Below, in pieces: positions 34,737 through 47,305 of a stretch of DNA of 64,000 nucleotides; positions within the stretch are counted from its first letter, which is position 1; each line of letters begins with the position of its first letter. Origin of the DNA: Affinundibacterium fentianense (GTDB taxonomy: Bacteria; Pseudomonadota; Gammaproteobacteria; Burkholderiales; Burkholderiaceae_D); assembly GCF_018139545.1 (NCBI RefSeq), contig NZ_JAGSPJ010000004.1, positions 310,001-374,000 of the forward strand, in the 5' to 3' direction. The notes beneath the pieces are model-generated. The model made no database searches and was not told where the DNA came from. It was given only the letters and a program-made list of their open reading frames with translations. A program made the position numbers and the translations under genes.

Positions 34737-35174
34737 TCATTCAAGGATATGATGCAAGCGCTTATGTTCAATTTTTGTACAACGATCCATCACGACTTGC
34801 ATTCCACTCGCTCGCGCTAGTTGCTCAACGCGCTCATTCACGATGCCCAATTGCATCCAGATTGATTTCGCATTGACTTGTTGGGCTTCTTCAAAGATGG
34901 CTGGGATATCCTCAGCCTTCCTAAAGCAATCAACGATATCGACTTCTAGCCCCGTCGCTTGAACGGCCAATCGAAGACTTGGATAGCACATTTCTCCGAG
35001 GATTTCATTACCCGCTTGCTGTGGATTGATAGCAAGGACGCGATAACCATGTGCCTGCAAATAGTTCGCTACCTTGTAACTATCACGCTCTGGTTTATTG
35101 GAGATTCCAACGACAGCGATGGTTTTTGCTGAGATCAATAATTGATCAATTAAATTATCAGACATAGAGTTCAT
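34737..35174 (-). CDS. CoA-binding domain protein (YccU-like)
   Basis: A 145-residue Rossmann-like protein. GAGAGTGAGC precedes the ATG at 35174; the in-frame GTG at 35180 and ATG at 35165 are alternatives. The TIAVVGISNKPERDSYKVANYLQAHGY segment near residue 17-43, the VDIVDCFRKAED stretch and the VMDRCTKIEH motif at the C terminus match the small CoA-binding proteins of the YccU family. Function is unknown; it may bind CoA or NAD-like cofactors. PPK2 follows after 68 bases. Confidence 0.9.
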   Translation of the reverse strand: MNSMSDNLIDQLLISAKTIAVVGISNKPERDSYKVANYLQAHGYRVLAINPQQAGNEILGEMCYPSLRLAVQATGLEVDIVDCFRKAEDIPAIFEEAQQVNAKSIWMQLGIVNERVEQLARASGMQVVMDRCTKIEHKRLHHILE

Positions 35175-35195
35175 GCTCACTCTCGTGGAAAAAAT

Positions 35196-35222
35196 AAAAA
35201 GGCAGCCGTGGCTGCCTTTTTA
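35196..35222 (-). terminator. Terminator of the ATP synthase operon
   Basis: A stem GGCAGC/GCTGCC with a four-base loop and A and T runs on both sides, 75-100 bases past the atpC stop. It may also work for the opposite direction. Confidence 0.88.
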
Positions 35223-35296
35223 TTGTAGTACTTTTTCGTAATACATTTTTTTGCTTCTACATCGTCTTTGCTGTGCAAATTGATGCGTTGCTTGAA

Positions 35297-35719
35297 TTAA
35301 CGCTTAGAACGCAATTTCTGAATCGCTGCCAATTGTGCGATCGCTGATGCCAACTCGGCTTGTGCTTGCGCATAGTCGATGCCTGCTTCGCGATTAACCA
35401 AAGCTTCTTCCGCCAATTTCTTAGCTTCCGCTGCTTTTGCTTCATCAAGATCAGCGCCACGAATCGCTGTATCAGCCAATACAGTCACTGTATCTGGTTG
35501 TACTTCCAAGATACCGCCTGCAACGAATACGAATTCGTCTTCAGCTTTACCTTCAACCTTGATACGCACTGCGCCTGGCTTAATACGTGTGATCAATGGA
35601 GTGTGTTTTGGATAGATACCCAACTCACCTGATTCACCCGGCAACGCGACGAACAATGCCTCGCCAGAAAAGATACTCTCTTCTGCAGAAACGACGTCAA
35701 CGTGAATAGTATGTGCCAT
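35297..35719 (-). CDS. atpC: ATP synthase epsilon subunit
   Basis: A 140-residue subunit, part of the central stalk of F1Fo ATP synthase. The N-terminal beta-sandwich ([21 protein letters not shown]) and the C-terminal helical hairpin ([19 protein letters not shown]) are as usual; the C-terminal domain can inhibit ATP hydrolysis. It is the last gene of the operon, 99 bases after atpD. Confidence 0.98.
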   Translation of the reverse strand: MAHTIHVDVVSAEESIFSGEALFVALPGESGELGIYPKHTPLITRIKPGAVRIKVEGKAEDEFVFVAGGILEVQPDTVTVLADTAIRGADLDEAKAAEAKKLAEEALVNREAGIDYAQAQAELASAIAQLAAIQKLRSKR

Positions 35720-35818
35720 GTGCTAACCTTTTTAGTTTGCTTCCCCTCCCCTGAATTCGACATTCTAGGAAGGGGGGCTTCATTCTTCACCCTCCATTAA
35801 TCGGAGGGTAAGGAATAA

Positions 35819-37252
<1,434 letters not shown>

Positions 37253-38122
37253 TTAAACCGCTGCCGCGCCGGCGACGATTTCGGAGAGCTCTTTAGTAAT
37301 CGCAGCTTGACGGGTTTTGTTATAAACCAGTTTCAACTCACCAATCACATTACCCGCGTTATCACTTGCAGATTTCATCGCCACCATACGTGCCGATTGT
37401 TCTGACGCCATGTTTTCTGCCACTGCTTGATAGATCAGCGCTTCTACATAACGCACCAACAATTCATCGATCACCGTCGCTGCGTCTGGTTCGTAAATGT
37501 AGTCCCAAGAATGAGATGCTGCATTTGTTTCCAGCTTGTCCGCTGTCAGAGGCAATAATTGCTCTAACACTGGCTCTTGCTTCATGGTGTTAATGAATTT
37601 GGTGTAGCTCAAATAAACCGCGTCGAGCTTGCCTTCCTGATACGCATCCAGCAACAACTTTACTGGACCAATCAATTTATCGAGATGCGGCGTATCGCCG
37701 AGTTGGATCGCATGCGACACAACTTTTGCACCTACACGATTCAGGAAGCCGAGACCCTTGTTACCAATCGCGACCGCTTCAATTTTTGAACCCTTACCTT
37801 CGAGTTCACGCATCTTGTTGGTGACCAAACGTAAAACGTTGGTATTCAAGCCACCGCACAAACCCTTATCAGTCGTTACAACGATCAAGCCAATTTTCTT
37901 AGCTTGATCTTGTTGAACCATGAAAGGATGCGTGTACTCTGGGTTGGCCTGTGACAAGTTAGCGGTGATATTACGAATCTTCTCACTGTATGGGCGAGCA
38001 GCGCGCATTCTGTCCTGCGCTTTGCGCATTTTAGAAGCGGCAACCATTTCCATCGCCTTAGTGATCTTTTTCGTATTCTCTACGCTTTTGATCTTGCCAC
38101 GTATCTCTTTACCTGCAGCCAT
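37253..38122 (-). CDS. atpG: ATP synthase gamma subunit
   Basis: A 289-residue rotor shaft subunit: the long N-terminal coiled-coil helix ([36 protein letters not shown]) and the C-terminal helix ([42 protein letters not shown]) are intact. It couples proton-driven rotation to F1 catalysis. It is 29 bases after atpA. Confidence 0.99.
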   Translation of the reverse strand: MAAGKEIRGKIKSVENTKKITKAMEMVAASKMRKAQDRMRAARPYSEKIRNITANLSQANPEYTHPFMVQQDQAKKIGLIVVTTDKGLCGGLNTNVLRLVTNKMRELEGKGSKIEAVAIGNKGLGFLNRVGAKVVSHAIQLGDTPHLDKLIGPVKLLLDAYQEGKLDAVYLSYTKFINTMKQEPVLEQLLPLTADKLETNAASHSWDYIYEPDAATVIDELLVRYVEALIYQAVAENMASEQSARMVAMKSASDNAGNVIGELKLVYNKTRQAAITKELSEIVAGAAAV

Positions 38123-38151
38123 GAGTATTGACTCCTTCTAGCTACGGTAAA

Positions 38152-39693
38152 TTAAAATGCGCCGGATTTTTTGAAATCAGCAATTGCGGCAGCCATGGCA
38201 GCTTCGCCATCTTTGTCCAGTTGCTTACTTTCTTCGATCTTTGCCAACAACGCTGCTTGATTTGTCTTCAAGTGGTTATGCATGCCAGATTCGAAAGACA
38301 ATACTTTCTTCACTGGTACATCATCCAAGAAGCCTTTGTTCACAGCAAACAGACTGGACGCCATCAAAGAGATAGACAATGGTGCGTACTGAGCTTGTTT
38401 CAACAATTCAGTAACACGGGCACCACGATCCAACTGCTTACGTGTTGCTTCGTCCAAATCAGATGCGAACTGAGCAAACGCTGCCAATTCACGATATTGC
38501 GCCAAGTCAGTACGAATACCACCGGACAAGTTTTTGATAACTTTAGTCTGCGCTGCACCACCCACGCGAGACACGGAAATACCCGCGTTAATCGCTGGAC
38601 GAATACCAGAGTTGAACAAGGAAGTTTCCAAGAAGATCTGACCGTCAGTAATCGAAATGACGTTCGTTGGAACGAAAGCGGAAACGTCACCAGCTTGCGT
38701 TTCAATGATAGGCAATGCTGTCAATGAACCTGTCTTACCTTTAACTTCACCTTTAGTGAATGCTTCAACGTAGTCTGGGTTAACACGTGCTGCACGTTCC
38801 AACAAACGGGAGTGCAAGTAGAACACGTCACCTGGGTACGCTTCACGGCCTGGTGGACGGCGCAACAACAAGGAAACTTGACGGTATGCAACCGCTTGTT
38901 TCGACAAGTCATCATAAACGATCAATGCGTCTTCGCCGCGATCACGGAAGTATTCACCCATCGCACAACCGGAGTATGCGGATACGTATTGCATCGCTGC
39001 AGATTCAGATGCAGTCGCTGCCACAACGATAGTGTATTCCATCGCGCCGTGTGCTTCCAAAGAACGCACAACGTTTTTAACGGAAGAAGCTTTTTGACCA
39101 ATCGCTACATAGATACATGTAACGCCTTGACCTTTTTGGTTAATGATCGAGTCAATCGCTACCGCTGTTTTACCAGTTTGACGATCGCCAATGATCAATT
39201 CACGTTGACCACGACCAACTGGAACCATGGAGTCGATAGACTTCAAACCAGTTTGCAATGGTTGAGAAACGGATTGACGAGCAATAACGCCTGGGGCGAT
39301 TTTTTCGATTGGCGCAGTCAATTTTGCATTGATAGGACCTTTGCCGTCGATTGGTTGACCCAACGCGTTAACAACACGGCCGCGCAATTCTGGGCCGATA
39401 GGTACTTCCAAAATACGACCTGTACATTTAACTGTATCGCCTTCGGAGATGTGTTCGTAGTCACCGAGAATAACGGCACCAACGGAATCACGTTCCAAGT
39501 TCAAAGCCAGACCAAATGTATTGCCTGGGAATTCCAACATCTCGCCTTGCATCGCGTCGGACAAACCGTGGATGCGGCAGATGCCGTCGGTAACGGAAAT
39601 AACCGTACCTTGATTACGAATCTCAGCGCTGTCACCAAGGCCTTGAATACGGCTCTTGATCAACTCGCTGATTTCTGATGGGTTGAGTTGCAT
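38152..39693 (-). CDS. atpA: ATP synthase alpha subunit
   Basis: A 513-residue non-catalytic nucleotide-binding subunit of F1. The P-loop GDRQTGKTA is near residue 169, the arginine finger region is in [11 protein letters not shown], and [29 protein letters not shown] is present. Normal length for proteobacteria. 36 bases after atpH. Confidence 0.99.
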   Translation of the reverse strand: MQLNPSEISELIKSRIQGLGDSAEIRNQGTVISVTDGICRIHGLSDAMQGEMLEFPGNTFGLALNLERDSVGAVILGDYEHISEGDTVKCTGRILEVPIGPELRGRVVNALGQPIDGKGPINAKLTAPIEKIAPGVIARQSVSQPLQTGLKSIDSMVPVGRGQRELIIGDRQTGKTAVAIDSIINQKGQGVTCIYVAIGQKASSVKNVVRSLEAHGAMEYTIVVAATASESAAMQYVSAYSGCAMGEYFRDRGEDALIVYDDLSKQAVAYRQVSLLLRRPPGREAYPGDVFYLHSRLLERAARVNPDYVEAFTKGEVKGKTGSLTALPIIETQAGDVSAFVPTNVISITDGQIFLETSLFNSGIRPAINAGISVSRVGGAAQTKVIKNLSGGIRTDLAQYRELAAFAQFASDLDEATRKQLDRGARVTELLKQAQYAPLSISLMASSLFAVNKGFLDDVPVKKVLSFESGMHNHLKTNQAALLAKIEESKQLDKDGEAAMAAAIADFKKSGAF

Positions 39694-39729
39694 ACAAACT
39701 CCTAAAATTGTTTCAGTACTTGAACAGCA

Positions 39730-40263
39730 TTAAGCTGTCAAAGCGTTGTGCATCTGTTGCAGCTTGGCACGAACCGAAGTATCCAGCACTTGATCACCAA
39801 CCACGATACGCACACCACCGATCAGTGAAGAATCCACTGTCACGGTTGGGTGCAGTTTGCGACCAAATTTCTTTTCCAGTGTTGCCGCTAATTCTTTAAC
39901 TTGTGCGTCAGACATTTCAAACGCGCTGACAATTTCCGCATCTGCAGAACCAGTGTCGGCATTTTGCAGAGTATGAAATTGTGCCGCGATTTCTGGCAAC
40001 AAAGTTAAACGGTCATATTCAGTCAATGTATTGATGAAGTTCTTTGCTTCAGCAGTTACAGTTGACTTCAACACGGACAAGAAAGCCTCAGCAGTTTGAC
40101 CTGCGGAGACTTTGGGGTTGTGTGCAAGAGCCACTACATCGGGATGTGCCGCAGCTTGCGCCATCTCAGCAACTAATTCCGACCAAGCGGACAAGTTGCC
40201 AGACTTTGCAACGCGATACAACGCTTCTGCGTATGGACGAGCGATCGTTGCGAGTTCAGCCAT
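39730..40263 (-). CDS. atpH: ATP synthase delta subunit
   Basis: A 177-residue peripheral stalk subunit that fixes F1 to the b dimer. The start [20 protein letters not shown] and C-terminal [29 protein letters not shown] motifs are standard. Two bases separate it from atpF. Confidence 0.98.
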   Translation of the reverse strand: MAELATIARPYAEALYRVAKSGNLSAWSELVAEMAQAAAHPDVVALAHNPKVSAGQTAEAFLSVLKSTVTAEAKNFINTLTEYDRLTLLPEIAAQFHTLQNADTGSADAEIVSAFEMSDAQVKELAATLEKKFGRKLHPTVTVDSSLIGGVRIVVGDQVLDTSVRAKLQQMHNALTA

Positions 40264-40265
40264 GA

Positions 40266-40736
40266 TTACAGCTCAGTCTTTAATTGGTTGAGCAAATCTG
40301 CGTGCGCAGCTGCATTCACCTCACGCTTCAAAATTTGCTCTGCACCTTTAACTGCCAGAGCAGCTACTTGGTCGCGCAATTCTTCGCGTGCTTTTGTGAC
40401 TTGATTTGCGGCTTCTGCTTGGGCTGCAGCGATGATGCGTGCGGCCTCTGCATTAGCAGCATTCTTAGCTTCTTCAACGATCAATTGACCACGCTTCTCA
40501 GCGTTTGCAACTTGTTTCAAGCCTTCTTCGCGAGCACCTGCTAATTCGAGCTGAACTTTTTTCTCAGCTTCTTTCATAGCAGCTTGGCCTTGATCTGCAG
40601 CGGACAAACCGTCAGCGATTTTTTTTCTGCGATCATCGATGGCGCCGATCAACGGTGGCCATACGAATTTCATGGTGAACCAAGCGAGTACGAAAAATAC
40701 AATCGCTTGGTACCACATTGTTTGATTAAGATTCAT
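40266..40736 (-). CDS. atpF: ATP synthase b subunit
   Basis: A 156-residue stator subunit: an N-terminal membrane helix ([23 protein letters not shown]) followed by a long charged Ala/Glu/Lys-rich coiled coil that dimerises. A normal one-copy b subunit. Confidence 0.98.
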   Translation of the reverse strand: MNLNQTMWYQAIVFFVLAWFTMKFVWPPLIGAIDDRRKKIADGLSAADQGQAAMKEAEKKVQLELAGAREEGLKQVANAEKRGQLIVEEAKNAANAEAARIIAAAQAEAANQVTKAREELRDQVAALAVKGAEQILKREVNAAAHADLLNQLKTEL

Positions 40737-40814
40737 GTCGTTTCCTTGTCTGAATTATCGTTCCGCGGGTGTTGACCGCTTTGACCAACACCACGGTAGA
40801 AAAAGGAAATTCAA

Positions 40815-41145
<331 letters not shown>

Positions 41146-41185
41146 AATTGTCGCAGTTCGTTAAGACTCGCCGCGACCATTCGAA

Positions 41186-42010
41186 TTAGTGTGCGTCGTG
41201 TGATTGACCCATGTATACCAAGGTCAACATCATGAAAATAAACGCTTGCAAGAACACGATCAAAATGTGGAAGATCGCCCAAACAGAACCAGCAATCACT
41301 TGACCGATACCGCCGAAATGGCTGTACGCACCAAGCAAAGCGATCAACAAGAACAACAACTCACCTGCGAACATGTTACCGAACAGTCGCATACCGAGAG
41401 AGAAAGTCTTGGCAGCAAATTCAACCAAGTTCAACATAATATTGAATGGCAACATTGCTGGACCAAATGGAGCTGTGCACAATTCTTTGATGAAGCCGCC
41501 AACGCCTTTGATTTTGAAAGAGTAGTACATCATCAAAGCGAACACACCGATAGCAATACCCAAAGTGCCGTTCAAATCAGCAGTTGGAACAACGCGATGG
41601 TGAATCTCTGGATTAATACCGACTAATGGGAACAGCCACACTGAGAACAAATCAACTGGCAAAAAGTCCATAGAGTTCATCAACGAAACCCATACGAACA
41701 CCGTCAACGCCATTGGTGCGATGAAAGACACATTCCCGTGCACGATGCTCTTAGCTTGATCGTTCACCATTTCGACAACCATTTCAACCGCACATTGGAA
41801 ACGGCCTGGAACACCAGAAGTCGCCTTACGAGAAGCTAAGTACATCAAGATGATGGCGAGGAGGCCGCAAAACACGGACCAGATAATCGTATCGTAGTTG
41901 ATATAGGACATATCAACCAATGCTGTTTGTTGGTCATGTGAATTAGCCAAATGACCCAGGTGATGGGAAATATATTCCGATGGGGTTGGGGCGTGCTCAG
42001 TTGCGCTCAT
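41186..42010 (-). CDS. atpB: ATP synthase a subunit
   Basis: A 274-residue proton-channel subunit. Start at the ATG at 42010, two bases past the atpI stop. The essential Arg is in FSLGMRLFGNMFAGELL (about residue 200) and conserved Asn, Glu and His residues follow. It has five to six membrane helices. Confidence 0.98.
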   Translation of the reverse strand: MSATEHAPTPSEYISHHLGHLANSHDQQTALVDMSYINYDTIIWSVFCGLLAIILMYLASRKATSGVPGRFQCAVEMVVEMVNDQAKSIVHGNVSFIAPMALTVFVWVSLMNSMDFLPVDLFSVWLFPLVGINPEIHHRVVPTADLNGTLGIAIGVFALMMYYSFKIKGVGGFIKELCTAPFGPAMLPFNIMLNLVEFAAKTFSLGMRLFGNMFAGELLFLLIALLGAYSHFGGIGQVIAGSVWAIFHILIVFLQAFIFMMLTLVYMGQSHDAH

Positions 42011-42012
42011 AA

Positions 42013-42351
42013 TCAATGCCTAAAGAGTAGTATTAAATAACTTTTCATTACCACGATGAATGCAGCGAGAAACGCCAGCCAATTCAAATCAGGGTAAAAC
42101 ATAACTACAGCTCCCATAAGAGCCAAAGTCAGTGCAATTTTTATAAACTCGCCAATGAAAAAATTCATCGGGTTGGCACCGCCGGGTTTTCGCACGCTAC
42201 TGAGTAAGCGCAAAGCAAAAAACGCGTTCGGGAGCGCGCAACATAGACCGCCGAGTAGAGCGGATATTCCGGAAGAGAAGCCAGACACTAACAACGCCAC
42301 CAGCGCCGCGATAAAAGCTGCTGCAAACTGCAACAGGATGATGCGCGCCAT
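42013..42351 (-). CDS. atpI: ATP synthase assembly protein I
   Basis: A 112-residue four-helix membrane protein at the head of the operon. AtpI-like proteins assist c-ring assembly or ion supply and are non-essential in several bacteria. The stop lies almost on the atpB start, so the two are coupled. Confidence 0.92.
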   Translation of the reverse strand: MARIILLQFAAAFIAALVALLVSGFSSGISALLGGLCCALPNAFFALRLLSSVRKPGGANPMNFFIGEFIKIALTLALMGAVVMFYPDLNWLAFLAAFIVVMKSYLILLFRH

Positions 42352-42783
42352 GCTACTCCCCAGTTTTTACTACAAGTATTCGTTTTCCCCCAACACACCT
42401 TACGCGTTTTTCTTCTTTTATTATTCTCGATCTTGACTAGGTGAATCCTAGTTTGCGTGGTGCTGGTGCTGTATTTGCGCTATTTCAGTGCTGCTCTGGT
42501 CCTATTTTGGTGCAGATTTTGTACACAATCAGGCAGATTTTTCAAAGCCACGGAATTATACGTGCATGTATAGGCAGCGTCAAACGTTTGATGCAACGCA
42601 ACAAATTTCGTTTTATTTTTCATTTGCCCAATAGTCTTCGACTTTTCGGCAAATTCTCCGTGTAAAAATAAAAAAATTGCTATTTTCACTTCACTTTCTA
42701 TGCAAGTATGACGAATGCATAAAATCAATTTTCAGGCCTTACTTTTGCCTTTTTTTAAATGTTGTTAAATATATAACAGCAGT
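42352..42783. other. Intergenic region between parB and the ATP synthase operon
   Basis: 430 bases, A+T-rich near parB. It holds the atp promoter at 42555-42583. No gene; an open frame on either strand is short and uncharacteristic. Confidence 0.6.
42555..42583 (-). promoter_or_regulatory. Promoter of the ATP synthase operon
   Basis: On the minus strand TTGACG (42583-42578), a 17-base spacer, and a perfect TATAAT (42560-42555). It implies a leader of about 200 bases before atpI. Confidence 0.82.
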
Positions 42784-43677
42784 CTACTGGCCACGGATCT
42801 TAAGAATCACGCCATCAAGTGAATCAAGATCAGCGAAATCAATAAGCATTTGCCCTCTTCCTTTGCTACCCATCTTCAAAGTCACTTGTGTTGCTAGTAG
42901 GTCAGATAATTCTTCTTCAAGGCGGGTAATGTCCCGAGATTTTTCTGCTTTATCTTTTGATTTGGCAGGCGCGATCAATTCAGCACTGGTTTTCGCGACT
43001 AATTTTTCAGTATCTCGAACCGACATCCGTTTCGCGACCACCTGATTGGCAAGCTGGATTTGGGTCGCGGAATCAACCGCCAATAAGGCACGCGCATGCC
43101 CCATATCAATATCACCAGCCATTAACATCGTCTGAACTGGTCGAGCTAAATTTAACAAACGCAATAAGTTTGACACCGCGCTACGAGAACGGCCAACCGC
43201 GTTTGCTGCTTGTTCGTGGGTAAACGTAAAGTCAGAAATTAAGCGATGAATCCCTTGCGCCTCTTCAAGCGGATTCAAGTCTTCTCGTTGTATATTTTCG
43301 ATCAAGGCCATCGCTGCCGCTGCTTGATCGTCTACATCTTTGACGAGCACCGGTACTTCACTCAACCCTGCCATCTGAGATGCACGGAAACGGCGTTCAC
43401 CCGCAATAATTTCGTACTGGACAAGCCCTTTGGCTTGCCCAATTGGACGAACCAATATTGGCTGCATTAGGCCTTGAGCCTTAATTGATGATGCCAGTTC
43501 AGCTAGTGCCCCTTCATCCATGCGAGTACGTGGCTGATACTTACCCGCTTGCATTTGGCTGACCTGCAAAGTCGTTGGGGCTCCTACAATATTGGGGACA
43601 GCCTCGGCAAAATCATCCGAGCCGCCTAACAATGCATCCAGACCTCGGCCCAATCCTTTTTGTTTTTTCGTTGCCAT
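42784..43677 (-). CDS. parB: Chromosome partition protein ParB
   Basis: A 297-residue CTPase clamp that loads at parS. The start MATKKQKGLGRGLDALLGG (43677) has weak ribosome binding and two upstream alternatives in frame (TTG 43692, ATG 43683). It contains the ParB/Srx domain with QPILVRPIG and GERRFRASQMAG (CTP-binding), the HTH (THEQAANAVGRSRSAVSNLLRLL) that reads parS, and a C-terminal dimerisation region. parA lies 16 bases upstream. Confidence 0.97.
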   Translation of the reverse strand: MATKKQKGLGRGLDALLGGSDDFAEAVPNIVGAPTTLQVSQMQAGKYQPRTRMDEGALAELASSIKAQGLMQPILVRPIGQAKGLVQYEIIAGERRFRASQMAGLSEVPVLVKDVDDQAAAAMALIENIQREDLNPLEEAQGIHRLISDFTFTHEQAANAVGRSRSAVSNLLRLLNLARPVQTMLMAGDIDMGHARALLAVDSATQIQLANQVVAKRMSVRDTEKLVAKTSAELIAPAKSKDKAEKSRDITRLEEELSDLLATQVTLKMGSKGRGQMLIDFADLDSLDGVILKIRGQ

Positions 43678-43693
43678 ATTCATACTTTTCAAA

Positions 43694-44473
43694 TTATTTC
43701 TTGTCTAATGTCTTGATTCGTTCGACCATTTCGGCACCAAAAGCAATGTAAGCTTGCGCCCCTTTTGAAGATGGATCAAATACCACCCCTGGTATTCCAT
43801 ATGACGGCGCCTCGGCTAATCGGACATTGCGCGGAATCACTGTTTTAAAGACCTTGTCACCAAAATGTTGTTCCAATTGGTCAGATACCTGTTGTGACAA
43901 TGTCATTCGTGGATCAAACATCACACGCAGTAAACCAACAATCTTTAAATCGGGGTTGAGATTGGCAGAAACCTTCTTGATTGTATTTGCCAGGTCAGAC
44001 AGCCCTTCTAATGCGTAGTATTCACATTGCATAGGGATAATCACGCCGTTAGCTGCGCATAAACCATTGAGAGTCAACATTGAAAGGGCCGGAGGGCAAT
44101 CGATCAAAATGAAATCGTAGTTAGCGCCCACTTCCGCCAAGGCGATTCGCAGACGCTTATCTCTGTTTTCAAGTTCCACCATTTCGACTTCGGCACCTGC
44201 CAATTCACGATTGGCGGGAAGGATATCAAATTGCCCCGATTCTGATCGCACTACGGCAGATTGGACATCTGCCATACCCAATAAAACTTGATAAACAGAG
44301 GATTCAATCTTAGCCTTATTAACACCCGCACCCATCGTGGCATTACCTTGCGGATCAAGATCGACCAGCAAAACACGCTGATCAAGTTTTGCCAAACCGG
44401 CGGCCAAATTCACCGTTGTAGTAGTTTTTCCTACACCACCTTTTTGATTGGCAACGCAAAAAATTTTAGCCAT
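43694..44473 (-). CDS. parA: Chromosome partition ATPase ParA (Soj)
   Basis: A 259-residue deviant Walker A ATPase (NQKGGVGKTTTTVN near residue 9) with the VLLVDLDPQGNATMGAG motif. With ParB it segregates oriC-proximal DNA. Downstream of rsmG in the transcript, with a parS-like site in the gap at 44522. Confidence 0.97.
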   Translation of the reverse strand: MAKIFCVANQKGGVGKTTTTVNLAAGLAKLDQRVLLVDLDPQGNATMGAGVNKAKIESSVYQVLLGMADVQSAVVRSESGQFDILPANRELAGAEVEMVELENRDKRLRIALAEVGANYDFILIDCPPALSMLTLNGLCAANGVIIPMQCEYYALEGLSDLANTIKKVSANLNPDLKIVGLLRVMFDPRMTLSQQVSDQLEQHFGDKVFKTVIPRNVRLAEAPSYGIPGVVFDPSSKGAQAYIAFGAEMVERIKTLDKK

Positions 44474-44521
44474 AGACACTTTTTAGAATAATTGCGGTTA
44501 AAAGAAAATACCTGTACTACT

Positions 44522-44537
44522 TGTTCCACGTGTAACG
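44522..44537. promoter_or_regulatory. parS-like site (degenerate)
   Basis: TGTTCCACGTGTAACG, 13 of 16 matches to TGTTTCACGTGAAACA (some species accept C at position 5). It lies between rsmG and parA. Confidence 0.5.
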
Positions 44538-44545
44538 AAAATAAT

Positions 44546-45193
44546 TTAGTCCGCTTTCTTCACATGCACCAAATGTCTTTCGACTTGCAATCCCGGCACC
44601 TGCAAAGGCTCAATACTTTCGACTTCCCAACCTACTGGTAAGCGTTCAATTTCCTGTGTTGGGGAAATTCCTTTCATCGCCAGAAAGCGCCCGTCTTCGG
44701 CCAACAAATGATGGGACCAATTGATAAAGTTATTCAATTCAGAAAATGCTCTAGAAGTAATCACATCGAATGCTTGCTCGACTTTTAACAACTCAACACG
44801 GCCAGTATGCACCGTCACATTTCTAAGTTTGAGCTCAGCTTTTACCTGGGTTAAAAAAGCGGTCTTCTTGTTCACGATATCTATCATTGTCACCGAGGCG
44901 TTCGGAAACACAATCGCCAATACGATACCGGGCAAGCCACCTCCTGAACCGACATCAAGGATATTCTTCGCTTGTGTGAACGCATGAACAGCGGACAAAG
45001 AGTCAAGTAGATGCTGCTTCACCATGTCGTGCGGATCACGAATTGAGGTTAAGTTATAGACAGAATTCCACTTCACTAACAAAGCCAAATAGGCGAGCAT
45101 CTTCTCCACTTGATCTTCGTTCAAAGGCAAGCCTAAGTGGCCAATACCGTCTCTCAGCTCTTGTCCCAGAGCGTCTTTATCGAATCGACTCAT
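44546..45193 (-). CDS. rsmG: 16S rRNA m7G527 methyltransferase RsmG
   Basis: A 215-residue SAM-dependent methyltransferase (formerly GidB) with the SAM motif ILDVGSGGGLPGIVLAI near residue 70, VTMIDIVNKKTAF and the VITSRAFSELNNF stretch. It modifies G527 of 16S rRNA. It starts three bases after mnmG, a conserved pair. Confidence 0.97.
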   Translation of the reverse strand: MSRFDKDALGQELRDGIGHLGLPLNEDQVEKMLAYLALLVKWNSVYNLTSIRDPHDMVKQHLLDSLSAVHAFTQAKNILDVGSGGGLPGIVLAIVFPNASVTMIDIVNKKTAFLTQVKAELKLRNVTVHTGRVELLKVEQAFDVITSRAFSELNNFINWSHHLLAEDGRFLAMKGISPTQEIERLPVGWEVESIEPLQVPGLQVERHLVHVKKAD

Positions 45194-45196
45194 CGA

Positions 45197-47155
45197 CTAT
45201 TCACCTGCTACTTTTATATTCAAAGACTCATCATTGGCTGACGCTGCATTCGCGAATCCTTGGAAACCGCGCTTTTTTAGATGGACCAACAAAAGCGACA
45301 ATGCTGCTGGCGTAACTCCAGAAATACGACCACACTGCCCTAAGGTTTCGGGTCGTTGCGCATTCAGTTTTTGTTTCACTTCGATCGATAGACCATTGAC
45401 GTCCAAATAGTCAAAATCTTTCGGCATCTTTAGATTTTCATAGTGCGCTTGACGTTCCACCTCTTTGGCTTGACGTCCGATATAACCAGAATATTTGACT
45501 TGAATCTCTATTTGCTCTTTTACCGCTGGGTCAATCACTGGATTACCAGCCAAGGATTGACCTTCTTTCCCAGTCAAGGTCATCAGTTGATCGTAAGTGA
45601 CTTGAGGCCGGCGCAATAAGTCAGCTAAAGAATACTCTCGCTCCAATGCCTTACCAACCACCCGCTCCGCTTCGGCATCATCGACGATCCTAGGATTAAC
45701 CCAAGTTGATTTCAATCTTTCCATTTCACGTGAAACAGCTTCACGCTTTTCTTCAAACAACTGCCATTGCTGATCGCTAACACATCCTAGCTTACGCCCG
45801 ATTTCGGTTAAGCGCATGTCAGCATTGTCCTCTCGCAAACTTAGACGGAATTCCGCTCGACTGGTGAACATACGATACGGTTCTTGCACACCTTTCGTCA
45901 CCAGATCATCGACGAGTACGCCAAGATAGGCCTCATCTCGCCGAGGCACCCACGCTTCTTTACCTTGCGTTTGCAAAGCCGCATTCAGGCCTGCGAGCAT
46001 ACCTTGTGCGGCGGCCTCTTCGTAACCGGTCGTTCCATTGATTTGACCGGCAAAAAACAAGCCTTGAATAGCACGCGTCTCTAATGATGATTTCAAACCA
46101 CGCGGATCAAAAAAGTCATATTCAATTGCATATCCCGGTCTCAAAATATAAGCGTTTTCCATGCCCACCATTGAGCGTACCAAGTCCAATTGAACGTCAA
46201 ATGGCAAACTGGTAGAGATACCGTTCGGATAAAACTCATTGGTTGTCAGTCCCTCTGGTTCAAGAAAAATTTGATGCGACTCTTTACCAGAAAAACGATG
46301 AATCTTATCTTCGATGGAGGGACAATAACGCGGACCAACACCTTCAATGACGCCGGTATACATCGGACTCCTATCCAGCCCCGACCTAATAATATCGTGC
46401 GTTCGCGCATTGGTATGGGTAATCCAGCATGGAACTTGCCGTGGGTGCATAGCAACATTACCCATCACAGAAAACACTGGCAAGTGATCCAAGTCGCCTG
46501 GCTGCTCTTCCATTCGAGAAAAGTCGATACTACGGCCATCGATACGAGGTGGCGTTCCTGTCTTTAAACGCCCCTGAGGCAAGGCAAGTTCTTTCAACCG
46601 ACTCGACAATGAAATGGCCGGTGGATCGCCAGCTCGTCCCGCTGAGTAGCTATTTAGACCAACATGAATTTTGCCATCTAGGAAAGTCCCTGCCGTCAGG
46701 ACAACTGCGCGAGCTCGAAACTTTAGCCCTACTTGTGTGACAGCACCGACAACACGATCTCCCTCGACCATTAAATCATCGACAGCCTGCTGAAATAGCC
46801 AAAGATTTTCTTGATTCTCCAAGCGACTACGGATCGCCTGTTTGTACAGAATTCGATCAGCTTGCGCGCGGGTTGCTCGCACCGCCGGACCTTTAGATGA
46901 ATTCAAAATGCGAAACTGTATCCCGGCCTCATCAGTGGCGATTGCCATGGCACCACCCATCGCATCCACCTCTTTAACTAAATGCCCCTTGCCGATACCA
47001 CCAATTGATGGATTGCAGGACATTTGCCCCAAGGTTTCAATGTTATGGGTCAACAATAAGGTCTTTTGCCCCATGCGGGCCGAAGCCAATGCAGCTTCAG
47101 TACCGGCATGACCGCCGCCGACGATGATGACATCGAATTCAGTTGGATAAAACAT
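45197..47155 (-). CDS. mnmG: tRNA U34 carboxymethylaminomethyl synthase subunit MnmG
   Basis: A 652-residue FAD protein (formerly GidA) that with MnmE installs cmnm5 on U34 of certain tRNAs. The FAD motif is [20 protein letters not shown] at about 10-29; [23 protein letters not shown] is the family signature; the C-terminal helical domain binds MnmE and tRNA. mnmE is not within the window. A parS-like site lies inside the gene at 45722-45737. Confidence 0.98.
   Translation of the reverse strand: MFYPTEFDVIIVGGGHAGTEAALASARMGQKTLLLTHNIETLGQMSCNPSIGGIGKGHLVKEVDAMGGAMAIATDEAGIQFRILNSSKGPAVRATRAQADRILYKQAIRSRLENQENLWLFQQAVDDLMVEGDRVVGAVTQVGLKFRARAVVLTAGTFLDGKIHVGLNSYSAGRAGDPPAISLSSRLKELALPQGRLKTGTPPRIDGRSIDFSRMEEQPGDLDHLPVFSVMGNVAMHPRQVPCWITHTNARTHDIIRSGLDRSPMYTGVIEGVGPRYCPSIEDKIHRFSGKESHQIFLEPEGLTTNEFYPNGISTSLPFDVQLDLVRSMVGMENAYILRPGYAIEYDFFDPRGLKSSLETRAIQGLFFAGQINGTTGYEEAAAQGMLAGLNAALQTQGKEAWVPRRDEAYLGVLVDDLVTKGVQEPYRMFTSRAEFRLSLREDNADMRLTEIGRKLGCVSDQQWQLFEEKREAVSREMERLKSTWVNPRIVDDAEAERVVGKALEREYSLADLLRRPQVTYDQLMTLTGKEGQSLAGNPVIDPAVKEQIEIQVKYSGYIGRQAKEVERQAHYENLKMPKDFDYLDVNGLSIEVKQKLNAQRPETLGQCGRISGVTPAALSLLLVHLKKRGFQGFANAASANDESLNIKVAGE
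45722..45737. promoter_or_regulatory. parS-like site inside mnmG
   Basis: CATTTCACGTGAAACA, 14 of 16 matches to consensus, with the complete TTTCACGTGAAA core. Confidence 0.55.
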
Positions 47156-47214
47156 GTGGATAGCTCGAGGAGGGATTGCCTAGTGATAAAACGACGAAAA
47201 TACTACGAGGCACG

Positions 47215-47220
47215 ATTATA
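47215..47220 (-). promoter_or_regulatory. Predicted -10 element of mnmG
   Basis: A perfect TATAAT on the minus strand, 60 bases before the mnmG start. No good -35 is seen at 17 bases. Confidence 0.45.
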
Positions 47221-47279
47221 GTTGCTTTTCAGTGAAAATATGACTCCAACGCAAATTTCCAGTGAAAATACAGTATTTT

Positions 47280-47295
47280 TGTTTCACGTGAAACA
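47280..47295. promoter_or_regulatory. parS site
   Basis: TGTTTCACGTGAAACA, a perfect match to the universal parS consensus, upstream of mnmG. Confidence 0.93.
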
Positions 47296-47305
47296 AAATC
47301 AAAGA

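Noticed and set aside
38812..39678. Long plus-strand open frame opposite atpA (288 codons), and a further one at 38128-38727
   Set aside because: Same reason: shadows of atpA.
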